A DNA stretch of 64,000 nucleotides, taken from contig CAWCPQ010000001.1 of the NCBI GenBank assembly GCA_963797535.1, forward strand, positions 868,001 through 932,000. The letters run 5' to 3'. The DNA comes from JAWWOL01 sp963797535. GTDB lineage: Bacteria > Actinomycetota > Actinomycetes > JAWWOL01. Positions 53,789 through 64,000 of this stretch are shown here, one piece after another. The translations under genes and the position numbers were made by a program. The notes under the pieces were generated by a model. That model made no database searches and was not told the origin of the DNA. It was given only the letters and a program-made list of their open reading frames with translations. Numbering within the stretch: position 1 is the first letter of the stretch; each line of letters begins with the position of its first letter.

Positions 53789-54223
53789 TTACGACGCGTC
53801 CCTGCCCGGAAGAGCGCTCTCCGGCAGTACGAGACCTGCTTGCGCGAGCAGCTGCAGCTGCCGGCTGAGCTCCGACGAGAACGGTCGGTCGGCCGCGTAG
53901 ACGCCCGGCGGCAACCCGAGCGCTGCGGCGGCCTCCTCCGTGCACGTGCGCAGGGCGAGCTCGCAGGCCCGACGGTGGTGCGCGCTCTGCCACCCTGCCG
54001 ACCTGCGGCCGAGCCGGTCGTACTCACGCAGCAGTCGACGCAGGTCAACCGCGATGTCCTGGATCGGCCGGGCGGTCGCCATCGGCCCGTGCCGGTTGAC
54101 CCAGTGGCTGTGGCAGGCATCAACACACCGCGCCACGTAGCCGTCCCCGTTGAAGGACAGACCACCGAACCACAGCGCTATACCGACTGTCAGGATCAGT
54201 GCTAAGACGAGAATCTCCGACAT
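53789..54223 (-). CDS. Membrane-anchored hypothetical protein
   Basis: From the ATG at 54223 (GGGAG upstream) the protein has 144 residues. One N-terminal helix (residues 3-22, EILVLALILTVGIALWFGGL) is followed by a helical soluble part with four Cys (CVDACHSHWVNRHG, HHRRACELALRTCTEE). I do not recognise it. The frame can be extended upstream into a 375-residue arginine-rich reading that overlaps the luciferase gene; that extension is not credible. Confidence 0.55.
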   Translation of the reverse strand: MSEILVLALILTVGIALWFGGLSFNGDGYVARCVDACHSHWVNRHGPMATARPIQDIAVDLRRLLREYDRLGRRSAGWQSAHHRRACELALRTCTEEAAAALGLPPGVYAADRPFSSELSRQLQLLAQAGLVLPESALPGRDAS

Positions 54224-54318
54224 GGCGACCAGGCTCCCTTTGCCCTCGCTCGCCCAAACCGCAGTGCAGACGCTACGCCGCTGTTCGGCCAAGGGGAAGC
54301 GATGAGTCCGGGTTGTTA

Positions 54319-55365
54319 TCAGGCTGGCGCGTCGGCACCCAGCTCGCGCCGGACACGAGGCAGGACCTCGGTGCCCAGCAGCTCGATTCCACGCATCACC
54401 CGCTCCTGGGGTACGCCAGCCCAGTCCATCTGCATCGCGTACCGGTCGGCACCCACCAGGCGCCCCACGGAGATCAACCGTTGGGCAACCTCGTCCGGGC
54501 TTCCAGCGAAGATCCCTTGCGCGCCAAGGGTTGCCTGGTCGTACTCCGCCCTGGTGGGGATCGTCCAACCCCTGGCACGAGCGCCGTACTTCATCGTCTC
54601 CAGCCAGTACGGGTAGAACGCGTCCTTGGCGTCCTGCGCATCGTCGGCGATCAGGCCGATGGCGCCCATGGTGACGTGCATGGTCTCGGCCGCGTGCCCT
54701 GCGGACGCGCCCGCTCGGCGATAGAGATCCACCAGCGGAGCGAAGCGCTCTGCCCGGCCACCGATCACCGCATAGACGATCGGCAGGCCGAGCACGCCCG
54801 CCCGTACGGACGACTCGGGGTTGCCGCCGGTGGCGACGGAGATCCGCAGATGGTCCCCGTACGGCCTCGGCAGGACGACGGCGTCGTTCAGCGGCGCCCG
54901 AAACCGCCCGCGCCACGTCACCCGCTCATCGCGATCGAGGCGCAGCAGGAGATCGAGCTTCTCCTCGTACAGAGCGTCGTAGTCCTCGAGGTCGGCACCG
55001 AAAAGCGGGAACGACTCGATGAAAGAGCCGCGCCCAGCCATCAGCTCCGCCCGGCCGTGGCTGAGCTGGTCCAACGTCGTGAACTGCTGGAAGAGTCGTA
55101 CGGGGTCCTCGGTGCTCAGCACCGTCACAGCGGACGACAGCGTGATCTTCTCGGTGACGGCCGACGCGGCGGCGAGAACGGTACCGGGATTGGAAATGGC
55201 GTACGTGTCCAGGTGATGCTCGCCAAGACCGTAGAACGCCAGTCCCACCTCTTCCGCGAGCCGGATCCGGGCCAGCGTGTTCTCGTACTGCTGCGCCACG
55301 GACAGCTGCACACCGGTGATCGGGTCGGGGTGACGGTCGCCGAAGCTGTAAATTCCCAATTCCAT
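54319..55365 (-). CDS. LLM-class flavin-dependent oxidoreductase (luciferase-like)
   Basis: The 348-residue TIM-barrel protein belongs to the bacterial-luciferase-like family that uses reduced flavin (FMNH2 or F420H2). Visible are LARIRLAEEVGLAFYGLGEH, LGEHHLDTYAISNPGTVLAA, EKITLSSAVTVLSTEDPVRL, DQLSHGRAELMAGRGSF and LRISVATGGNPESSVRAGVL. The substrate is unknown. The ATG at 55365 has no strong ribosome-binding site. It lies between two hypothetical genes on the same strand. Confidence 0.87.
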   Translation of the reverse strand: MELGIYSFGDRHPDPITGVQLSVAQQYENTLARIRLAEEVGLAFYGLGEHHLDTYAISNPGTVLAAASAVTEKITLSSAVTVLSTEDPVRLFQQFTTLDQLSHGRAELMAGRGSFIESFPLFGADLEDYDALYEEKLDLLLRLDRDERVTWRGRFRAPLNDAVVLPRPYGDHLRISVATGGNPESSVRAGVLGLPIVYAVIGGRAERFAPLVDLYRRAGASAGHAAETMHVTMGAIGLIADDAQDAKDAFYPYWLETMKYGARARGWTIPTRAEYDQATLGAQGIFAGSPDEVAQRLISVGRLVGADRYAMQMDWAGVPQERVMRGIELLGTEVLPRVRRELGADAPA

Positions 55366-55398
55366 GGTGCCTGGAACCGCGCCGCCCCGCCGGCTATT

Positions 55399-56208
55399 TC
55401 AGCCGGTAAAGTGCGCCGGCCGGTCGAGACCGGCAGACAACTGCGTCATCACGTCACCCTTGGCGGAGGCCAGCTGTGACTGGGTGAGGAATAGTGCGCC
55501 GGTGAGGTCGGCGCCGCCGAGGTCGGCTCCCCGCAGGTCCGCCCCGGTCAGGTCGGCCAGTCGCAGGTCGGCACCGGAGAGATCCGCACCCACCAGGAGC
55601 GCGCCGCGGAGATTGGCGCCACGAAGATCGGCACCGCCGAGACGGGCACCCACCAGGTCAGCACCCCGATGGTCACGGTGACGACCACCGACCGTTGCCC
55701 GTACCAGCTCACTTGCCTTGCTCAACAGCGGATTGATCCGATCTCGGTGCGCACCGACATCGAGCGCCTCCAGCTCTGCCGGCCCCATCCCCGTCAACGC
55801 CCGGAGCTCATCGCCGGCCACGCGCAGGTCGGCGTGCACGCTCGAGCCCGCCTCCAGCATGAGCGCTTCCGTTACGTACCAGAGCAGCTCGTGAATCTGA
55901 CGCATGACCGGGAACACCGCGAACATGGATTGCGCAGTGGTCGGGTCGTGACGCCAGTCCACTCCAGCGAATGTCACCCGGGCTACCTGCTGACCTGCAC
56001 CGAAGCAGTCATAGACGGTGCAGCCAGCAAATCCATCACGACGAAGGTCACGGTGAATGCCGCAGCCGAAGTCCGCGCCAAGGTTGGGGCACGGCTGGTG
56101 CGCCCGCTTGGAGATCGCAAAGTCGGCAGAAGCCACGAAGGCCGGAACAACGCAGCAAAGCCCGAAACAGCGCGAGCAGTCGGCCCGAAGCTCGGCCTGC
56201 TCTGCCAC
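55399..56208 (-). CDS. Cys-cluster plus pentapeptide-repeat protein
   Basis: The 269-residue protein joins two parts. Residues ~10-70 hold a cysteine cluster (CSRCFGLCC, then CPNL, CGIH and GCTVYDC), like YkgJ-type metal or iron-sulfur binding segments. Residues ~178-243 are A(D/N)LxG pentapeptide repeats (ADLVGARLGGADLRGANLRG), which form a right-handed square helix. The GTG start at 56208 has GGAG about eight bases upstream. Pentapeptide proteins can mimic DNA and shield gyrase, but nothing here proves it. Confidence 0.8.
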   Translation of the reverse strand: MAEQAELRADCSRCFGLCCVVPAFVASADFAISKRAHQPCPNLGADFGCGIHRDLRRDGFAGCTVYDCFGAGQQVARVTFAGVDWRHDPTTAQSMFAVFPVMRQIHELLWYVTEALMLEAGSSVHADLRVAGDELRALTGMGPAELEALDVGAHRDRINPLLSKASELVRATVGGRHRDHRGADLVGARLGGADLRGANLRGALLVGADLSGADLRLADLTGADLRGADLGGADLTGALFLTQSQLASAKGDVMTQLSAGLDRPAHFTG

Positions 56209-56225
56209 CGTTCACTCCATTCGGC

Positions 56226-56924
56226 TCAGCCCAGCTTGTTGAAGGCGCCCGTGATCAAGTGGCTCACGTTGGTCGCGTACGCCGCCTGCCGTGCGTAGGT
56301 GCCCTTCTCGATGGTTCCCTGCTCGAGGATGTTGAGCATGACATTGCCACGGGTGACGATGACGTTGGTGACGCGCAGTCCCACCGGCGCCGGACCGCTC
56401 ATGAGGTCGTAACCCGAAACGGTGTCGATCGTCCGGTAGCCGGACCAACCGTTCATCGAGTAGCGCTTCGAGAACGAACGACCGTAGGAAATCCCGCTGT
56501 TCTTCAGTTCCGTGGGCAGCGTCTTCGAGCAACCCTTCTCGACCGTCACCACCTTGGCCGCAGCAGCCTTGGCCAGCGTGGCGTTCTTGAACACGACGGC
56601 CGTCACTTGCCAGCCAGCCGCCTTCTCCGACGGCGTTTGGTGGTGTGCCTGGGCATACTCCGCGCCGACCATGGTCGCCTTGAACGGAATCGGGGAGTCC
56701 CAGAAGCACCCGACGATCCCGGACTGCCCCGGCACCAGCACCTTGTCCTCCAGCCGCACCTGCCCCGGCAGAGCCTTAGCGGCCGGGAGCGCTGCGTAGG
56801 CGGCGCTGACCGAGATGAACTTCGGCGACGCTGCCTGCGCCGGAGCGACCGACCCCACCATGAGGGCAGCAGAGACCGCGGCAACTACAGCGGCGGAACG
56901 GGGACGCCGGGCCAGTGCGGACAA
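56226..56924 (-). CDS. Secreted protein of unknown function
   Basis: I chose the TTG at 56924, which has GGAG five bases upstream and gives a normal signal peptide (MSALARRPRSAAVVAAVSAA, cleaved after APAQA). The longer frame from 57026 adds arginine-rich sequence that overlaps the MFS gene. The 232-residue product has a mature domain with Cys residues in SGIVGCFWDSP and VEKGCSKTL, which could pair. It resembles secreted or lipid-linked sensor-domain proteins of actinobacteria, but I see no decisive motif. It ends 17 bases before the pentapeptide gene. Confidence 0.65.
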   Translation of the reverse strand: MSALARRPRSAAVVAAVSAALMVGSVAPAQAASPKFISVSAAYAALPAAKALPGQVRLEDKVLVPGQSGIVGCFWDSPIPFKATMVGAEYAQAHHQTPSEKAAGWQVTAVVFKNATLAKAAAAKVVTVEKGCSKTLPTELKNSGISYGRSFSKRYSMNGWSGYRTIDTVSGYDLMSGPAPVGLRVTNVIVTRGNVMLNILEQGTIEKGTYARQAAYATNVSHLITGAFNKLG

Positions 56925-56970
56925 CGGATCTCCAAAAGTCAAAGGGTGACGGGCTCTGTTAGGCCGGCGT

Positions 56971-58245
56971 CTATTGCTCGGCAGTCCATCGGCCGATCTC
57001 GAGCAACGGTTGAGTGTCGGTCTCACGCAAGGGGTCGTCGAGCCGTCGCAACCGGCGGGTCGAGCCCGCGAGCAGCCCGGCGCAGAGGGCGACAGTGCCG
57101 ATGATCCCGCCGACCACCATCACGGTGACAGCGCCGAAGCGGTTCGCCACCGGACCTGCGGCGATGTAGCCCAGGGGAAGCAGCGCGAGGGACCCCATCC
57201 AGTCCCAGGCGCTCACCCTGGACAGCAGGTGCGGCGGGATCCGTTGCGCCAGCGCGGTCTCCCAAATCACCGCGAACAGGCCGATACCCGCGCCTGCGAC
57301 GCCCACCAACGGGTACAGGACTCCCAGTGGGGGGCCGGCCGCGAACACGACGACCGACGCCGGCCACGGGAGGGCCATGAGGGTGGCCACCAGCATCGGC
57401 CGCTGCGGGCGCCAGCGCGATCCGACCACGGCACCCGTGGCCGTACCCAGACCGAAGGCCACGTTGGTCCACCCGAACACCCCCGCTGAACCGTAGACGT
57501 CCCTGGCGACCGAGGCACCGAGCACGTCGAAGGGCGCGAGAACGGTCAGCACGGCGACCGAGAACACAAGGATGGTCACCCAGACCCAGCCCCGCTCCCG
57601 TACGGCCGCATAGCCCTCCTTGAGCTCGGTCAGCACCGAGCCGCCGCGGTCCTGGTCGCCGACGCCGCCGCGGTCACGGGCCCGCACCCGCATCAGCAGC
57701 AGGGCCGAGACGGCAAACGTGACGGAGTCAGCACCGAAGGCAGCGGCACCGCCCACGCCCAGCACCAGAACGGTCGCCAACGCCGGCCCCAGGAAGCTGG
57801 CGACCTCACGAGTGAGCCCACCGAGCGCCTGGGCCGACTGAATCTGTGACTCCGGGACCGTCTGGGGAACGAGCCCGCTGTACGCCGGCCGGAAAAAGGC
57901 CTCGGCGGTTCCGAACAGCACCCCGATCAGCATCATGTTCCAGACCTGAACCGCGCCGACCACGATCAAGATCGCCAGCGTTGCGTGGCACACCATCCGG
58001 GTCAGGTCGCTGACGACCATCACGGTCTGCCGCGGCAGCCGGTCGGCCACGACGCCGCCGACCAGCACGAAGGCCACCAACGGAAGCGTGTAGGCGCCGA
58101 GCACCAGGCCTACGTCGCTGGGGTTGCCGGTGAGCTGGGTCACGTACAGCGCGATGGCCACCATGATCAGGGCGTCGCCGACCACACTCACCGACTGGCT
58201 CAGCCAGAGCAGCCGGAAGTCCCGCGAACGCAACGCCTCTATCAC
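56971..58245 (-). CDS. MFS transporter (drug efflux type)
   Basis: From the GTG at 58245 the protein has 424 residues and about twelve helices. It begins MIEALRSRDFRLLWLSQSVS, typical of the DHA3/TetV-like exporter group, with the loop VVADRLPRQTVMVVSDLTRM after helix 2 and a charged middle loop (RVRARDRGGVGDQDRG). A TACCGT hexamer seven bases ahead supports the start and a leaderless mRNA; the long upstream frame is antisense to the HAD gene. The exported compound is unknown. Confidence 0.87.
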   Translation of the reverse strand: MIEALRSRDFRLLWLSQSVSVVGDALIMVAIALYVTQLTGNPSDVGLVLGAYTLPLVAFVLVGGVVADRLPRQTVMVVSDLTRMVCHATLAILIVVGAVQVWNMMLIGVLFGTAEAFFRPAYSGLVPQTVPESQIQSAQALGGLTREVASFLGPALATVLVLGVGGAAAFGADSVTFAVSALLLMRVRARDRGGVGDQDRGGSVLTELKEGYAAVRERGWVWVTILVFSVAVLTVLAPFDVLGASVARDVYGSAGVFGWTNVAFGLGTATGAVVGSRWRPQRPMLVATLMALPWPASVVVFAAGPPLGVLYPLVGVAGAGIGLFAVIWETALAQRIPPHLLSRVSAWDWMGSLALLPLGYIAAGPVANRFGAVTVMVVGGIIGTVALCAGLLAGSTRRLRRLDDPLRETDTQPLLEIGRWTAEQ

Positions 58246-58252
58246 GGCAACG

Positions 58253-58258
58253 ACGGTA
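58253..58258 (-). promoter_or_regulatory. -10 hexamer TACCGT for leaderless MFS gene
   Basis: On the minus strand TACCGT is followed by seven bases (CGTTGCC) and the GTG at 58245. Confidence 0.5.
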
Positions 58259-58296
58259 TCCGCTGCGTCACCCGGTTTTCGCGAAACAATGAGCTC

Positions 58297-58803
58297 GTGC
58301 CCACCCCCCCGGAGACACCCACCACGACTCGCAACCTGGCGGTGCTCGACATCGACGGTGTGCTCGCCGACGTGCGACACCGGCTGCACCACATCGAGAA
58401 CCGACCCAAGAACTGGGCTGCCTTCTTCGCAGCCGCCCCCCGCGATCCACTGCTCCCCGAGGGCGCGGCCGTGGCCGCCACCCTCGCCGACGAGCACGTG
58501 GTGGTCTACCTCACCGGGCGTCCCGAACGCTGCCGCAGGGACACCACGGAGTGGCTCAGGCGGCACGGACTGCCGGACGGGCGCCTGCTGATGCGCGCCA
58601 ACGAGGACCGACGGCCGGCCCGTCAGGCGAAGCTGTCCCACCTGCGGCGGCTGTCCGGGCAGTCCGTCGTCGCCATCGTGGTGGACGACGACCCCGAGGT
58701 GATCGAAGCGGTCAGCGCCGCCGGGTTCGCTACGCTGCTCGCCGACTGGATCCCGCGCGCCGGAGCGCTTGCGGAAGCCCAGGACCAGGACGGGCGAGCC
58801 TGA
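58297..58803 (+). CDS. HAD-superfamily phosphatase (polynucleotide-kinase-3'-phosphatase-like)
   Basis: The 168-residue protein has the four HAD motifs: LAVLDIDGVLADVRHRLHHI (nucleophile and acid Asp), VVVYLTGRPERCRRDTTEWL (Thr), a Lys in ARQAKLSHLRRL, and VVDDDPEVIEAVSAAGF (acidic pair). The fold matches small HAD phosphatases such as the phosphatase domain of polynucleotide kinases. The GTG at 58297 is divergent from the MFS gene with about 50 bases between. The substrate is not known. Confidence 0.8.
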   Translation: MPTPPETPTTTRNLAVLDIDGVLADVRHRLHHIENRPKNWAAFFAAAPRDPLLPEGAAVAATLADEHVVVYLTGRPERCRRDTTEWLRRHGLPDGRLLMRANEDRRPARQAKLSHLRRLSGQSVVAIVVDDDPEVIEAVSAAGFATLLADWIPRAGALAEAQDQDGRA

Positions 58804-58933
58804 ACGGCCCAGTTCATTTGCTCACCGAACCGTCCGAGTTGGCTATTGTCGATCATGCGGCGCAAGCCGAGGATTGAACTACGGCACACCGAAGATGCCC
58901 GCAGCACCTGCACGACAGACCGAAACGACGTAC

Positions 58934-62014
<3,081 letters not shown>

Positions 62015-62057
62015 GGGGCCCTCCTCAGGAGCGGCGCGGCGGGTTGCCGGCGTCGCG

Positions 62058-62256
62058 GGGGCTCCCCCTCTGTCATGGGACCTGAGAGCTTCACCCGGCG
62101 AACCGGGTTTTCACCGTCGGTGAGGCGCTCCGGCGGACCGGCGCGACCTGCTTTCCAGAGTTGCCTGACCCGTACGGTTCGGTGGCCTGAGAGATTCCGG
62201 GGAGGTTGCTCCTTCGGCGCCCCGCGCTGGCGTGCGCGGAACTCTCCCGTACGGGG
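62058..62256 (-). ncRNA. Tandem glycine riboswitch controlling gcvP
   Basis: On the minus strand two glycine aptamers stand in series. The first starts with GGGAGAGTTCC (62248) and has GCCGAAGGAGCAACC and ATCTCTCAGGC. The second has AACTCTGGAAAGCAGG, CACCGACGGTG and GCTCTCAGGTCCC near 62077. This is the standard double aptamer that turns on glycine-cleavage genes when glycine is high. It ends about 45 bases before the gcvP ATG, leaving room for the expression platform and ribosome-binding site. Confidence 0.9.
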
Positions 62257-62302
62257 TTGTCAGCGCCTACGAGGCTATCAGGACCGGGCGGTCAGCAGAC
62301 GC

Positions 62303-62935
<633 letters not shown>

Positions 62936-63081
62936 CCGTGCCTCCTGGTCAATCCCCGGCACGCTCAGCAGCCCGCTCAACCGGGTCAACCAGCGCGAAC
63001 ACGCAGCAGACGTCCGCAGGTGTTGAGACGGACGCTAGCACCGCCGGAACCACCGCGCTGTGATTCGGCTCCGGCGCGTCG

Positions 63082-63114
63082 CAACCCTCAACCTCAAGTG
63101 GAAGGTTCGGGTTG
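63082..63114. promoter_or_regulatory. Nested inverted repeats in the merR promoter region
   Basis: CAACCC (63082-63087) pairs with GGGTTG (63109-63114), and inside it AACCT (63090-63094) pairs with AGGTT (63103-63107). The inner part contains CCTCAAG, a half-site seen in MerR-family operators. Confidence 0.55.
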
Positions 63115-63157
63115 ACTCGATCGGCGCAGTAGGCTCGCACCAGGTTGCACGTGCCCG

Positions 63158-63640
63158 TCAGCCCTGGTTGCCGGAGCCGGTCTGGAAGTCGTCCGGGGAG
63201 ATGTTGTCGAGGAACTCGCGGAACTTCTCGACCTCGGACTCCTGCTCGTCGGCGATGACGATGCCCGCCTCGTCGAGCACCGCTTCGTCGGCGAAGATCG
63301 TCACGTCGGTGCGCACGGCAAGCGCGATGGCATCGGAAGGCCGGGCGCTGACCCGGACGCCGTTGCTGAACAGCAGCTCGGCGAAGAACACGCCCTCGCG
63401 CAGCTCGGTGATGTGGACGGCGGTCAGCTCCACGCCGAGCGCCGTGATCACGTCGCGCAGCAGGTCGTGGGTCAGCGGCCGGGGCGGGACGATTCCCTGC
63501 TGGGCATAGGCGATCGCGGTCGCCTCGACGGCGCCGATCCAGATCGGAAGGTAGCGCTCACCGCCCGCCTCCTTGAGCAGGACAATGGGCTGGTTCGCCG
63601 GGAGCTCGACCCGGACCCCCACGACGCTGAGCTCGTTCAC
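63158..63640 (-). CDS. Bifunctional nuclease family protein (DUF151)
   Basis: The GTG at 63640 has GGAGGAGG about eight bases upstream; the longer frame adds arginine-rich residues. The 160-residue protein begins MNELSVVGVRVELPANQPIV and has the DUF151 blocks LPIWIGAVEATAIAYAQQGI, PPRPLTHDLLRDVITALG and NGVRVSARPSDAIALAVRTD. Plant and bacterial members cut DNA or RNA. The matching M. tuberculosis gene is Rv1829. An acidic C-terminal tail (DEQESEVEKFREFLDNISPD) follows. Confidence 0.92.
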   Translation of the reverse strand: MNELSVVGVRVELPANQPIVLLKEAGGERYLPIWIGAVEATAIAYAQQGIVPPRPLTHDLLRDVITALGVELTAVHITELREGVFFAELLFSNGVRVSARPSDAIALAVRTDVTIFADEAVLDEAGIVIADEQESEVEKFREFLDNISPDDFQTGSGNQG

Positions 63641-63722
63641 CCGGCTCCTCCTCCACCTGATCCGACCGTACACCGCTGCCCGCAGCGGCATCGACCCGGA
63701 GCAGCCGTCGGCGCCGGGTGGG

Positions 63723-64000
63723 TCAGCGGCTCAGCCCCGGGCGGACGCCGGCCTTGACCAACGTCGCGTGCAGCTTGACCGACAGCGCCGCCAGCTCGCG
63801 GACCACCTCGTCGGCGCGGGCCTTGGCCTCGGGGCCGCGCTGGCGTACCAGCGGGGAGACGACCTGCTCGAGCAGGCCGACCTCGCGGTCGGCGGCGGAA
63901 CGGAACAACCGCAGGTGCCGGGGCTCGATGCCGAAGCGAGACATCTCAGCGACAGTCTTGGCAATGACGAGGGCGTCGCCGTCGTAGTGCGGCGCCACCG
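63723..64000 (-). CDS. ftsR: FtsR-like MerR regulator, C-terminal part (5' end outside window)
   Basis: The frame runs off the window at 64000. The 91 residues seen (DGDALVIAKTVAEMSRFGIE, PRHLRLFRSAADREVGLLEQ, VVSPLVRQRGPEAKARADEV) match the helical C-terminal region of Rv1828/FtsR-type MerR regulators. Rv1828 sits beside Rv1829 in M. tuberculosis, as here. The DNA-binding domain is outside the window. Confidence 0.8.
   Translation of the reverse strand, partial: VAPHYDGDALVIAKTVAEMSRFGIEPRHLRLFRSAADREVGLLEQVVSPLVRQRGPEAKARADEVVRELAALSVKLHATLVKAGVRPGLSR

Overview
This window is a chromosomal segment of a high-GC actinobacterium. The evidence is the Pup-proteasome gene set, RbpA, PafBC, PopR/ClpP and gene orders that match Mycobacterium tuberculosis. 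A Propionibacteriales (Nocardioides-like) or neighbouring lineage seems plausible, but the sequence alone does not fix the genus. I see no rRNA, tRNA, CRISPR array, insertion sequence or prophage. It reads as core chromosome with accessory insertions.

Region 1 (1-17208, + strand apart from a few insertions) is the pupylation and proteasome cluster: the end of the proteasomal ATPase ARC/Mpa, then dop, pup, prcB and prcA. After an insertion of two antisense tail-fibre-like paralogues and two small genes come pafA, a 49-residue membrane protein, an antisense DUF3866 gene, pafB-pafC, a zinc-ribbon protein, a small membrane protein, tatA, tatC and helY. Pup ends in Gly-Gly-Glu, so it should not need deamidation before PafA ligates it.

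Region 2 (17209-23981) starts with stacked inverted repeats and a hypothetical gene. It continues with a convergent pair for 10-methyl-branched fatty acids (FAD oxidoreductase plus methyltransferase), a 5'-3' exonuclease, an M24 peptidase, a small acidic protein and an Lrp/AsnC regulator. A gene-free 560 bp stretch with three inverted repeats follows.

Region 3 (24542-31542) carries lnt and the polyprenol-phosphate-mannose synthase as separate overlapping genes (one fused gene in M. tuberculosis), then fxsA, rbpA with a SigR-type promoter, a two-domain NlpC/P60 protein, a site-2 protease and a DUF2252 protein.

Region 4 (31562-48858) is accessory: a lipoprotein/membrane pair, AraC plus VOC genes, a short UvrA-like ATPase, a LysE exporter, a three-gene ABC transporter operon with its own ArsR-type repressor, and a popR-clpP locus with palindromes in both control regions and one ClpP subunit lacking the catalytic Ser. 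A DUF1479-GDPD operon divergent from a ROK regulator, an HxlR regulator and an SDR follow.

Region 5 (48859-58803) has a HelD/HelR-type RNA polymerase helicase behind a rifamycin-associated-element-like palindrome, then an aldo/keto reductase, a PASTA protein, dapA, a luciferase-like oxidoreductase, a pentapeptide protein, a secreted protein, an MFS exporter and a HAD phosphatase.

Region 6 (58939-64000) matches M. tuberculosis Rv1828-Rv1832: gcvP behind a tandem glycine riboswitch, a MerR regulator, the DUF151 nuclease and the end of an FtsR-like MerR gene. gcvP seems to carry a one-base insertion near its 3' end, so it reads across the DUF5999 gene.

A theme across the window is start codons placed 5-7 bases after a TAnnnT hexamer. 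This suggests that many of these genes are transcribed as leaderless mRNAs.
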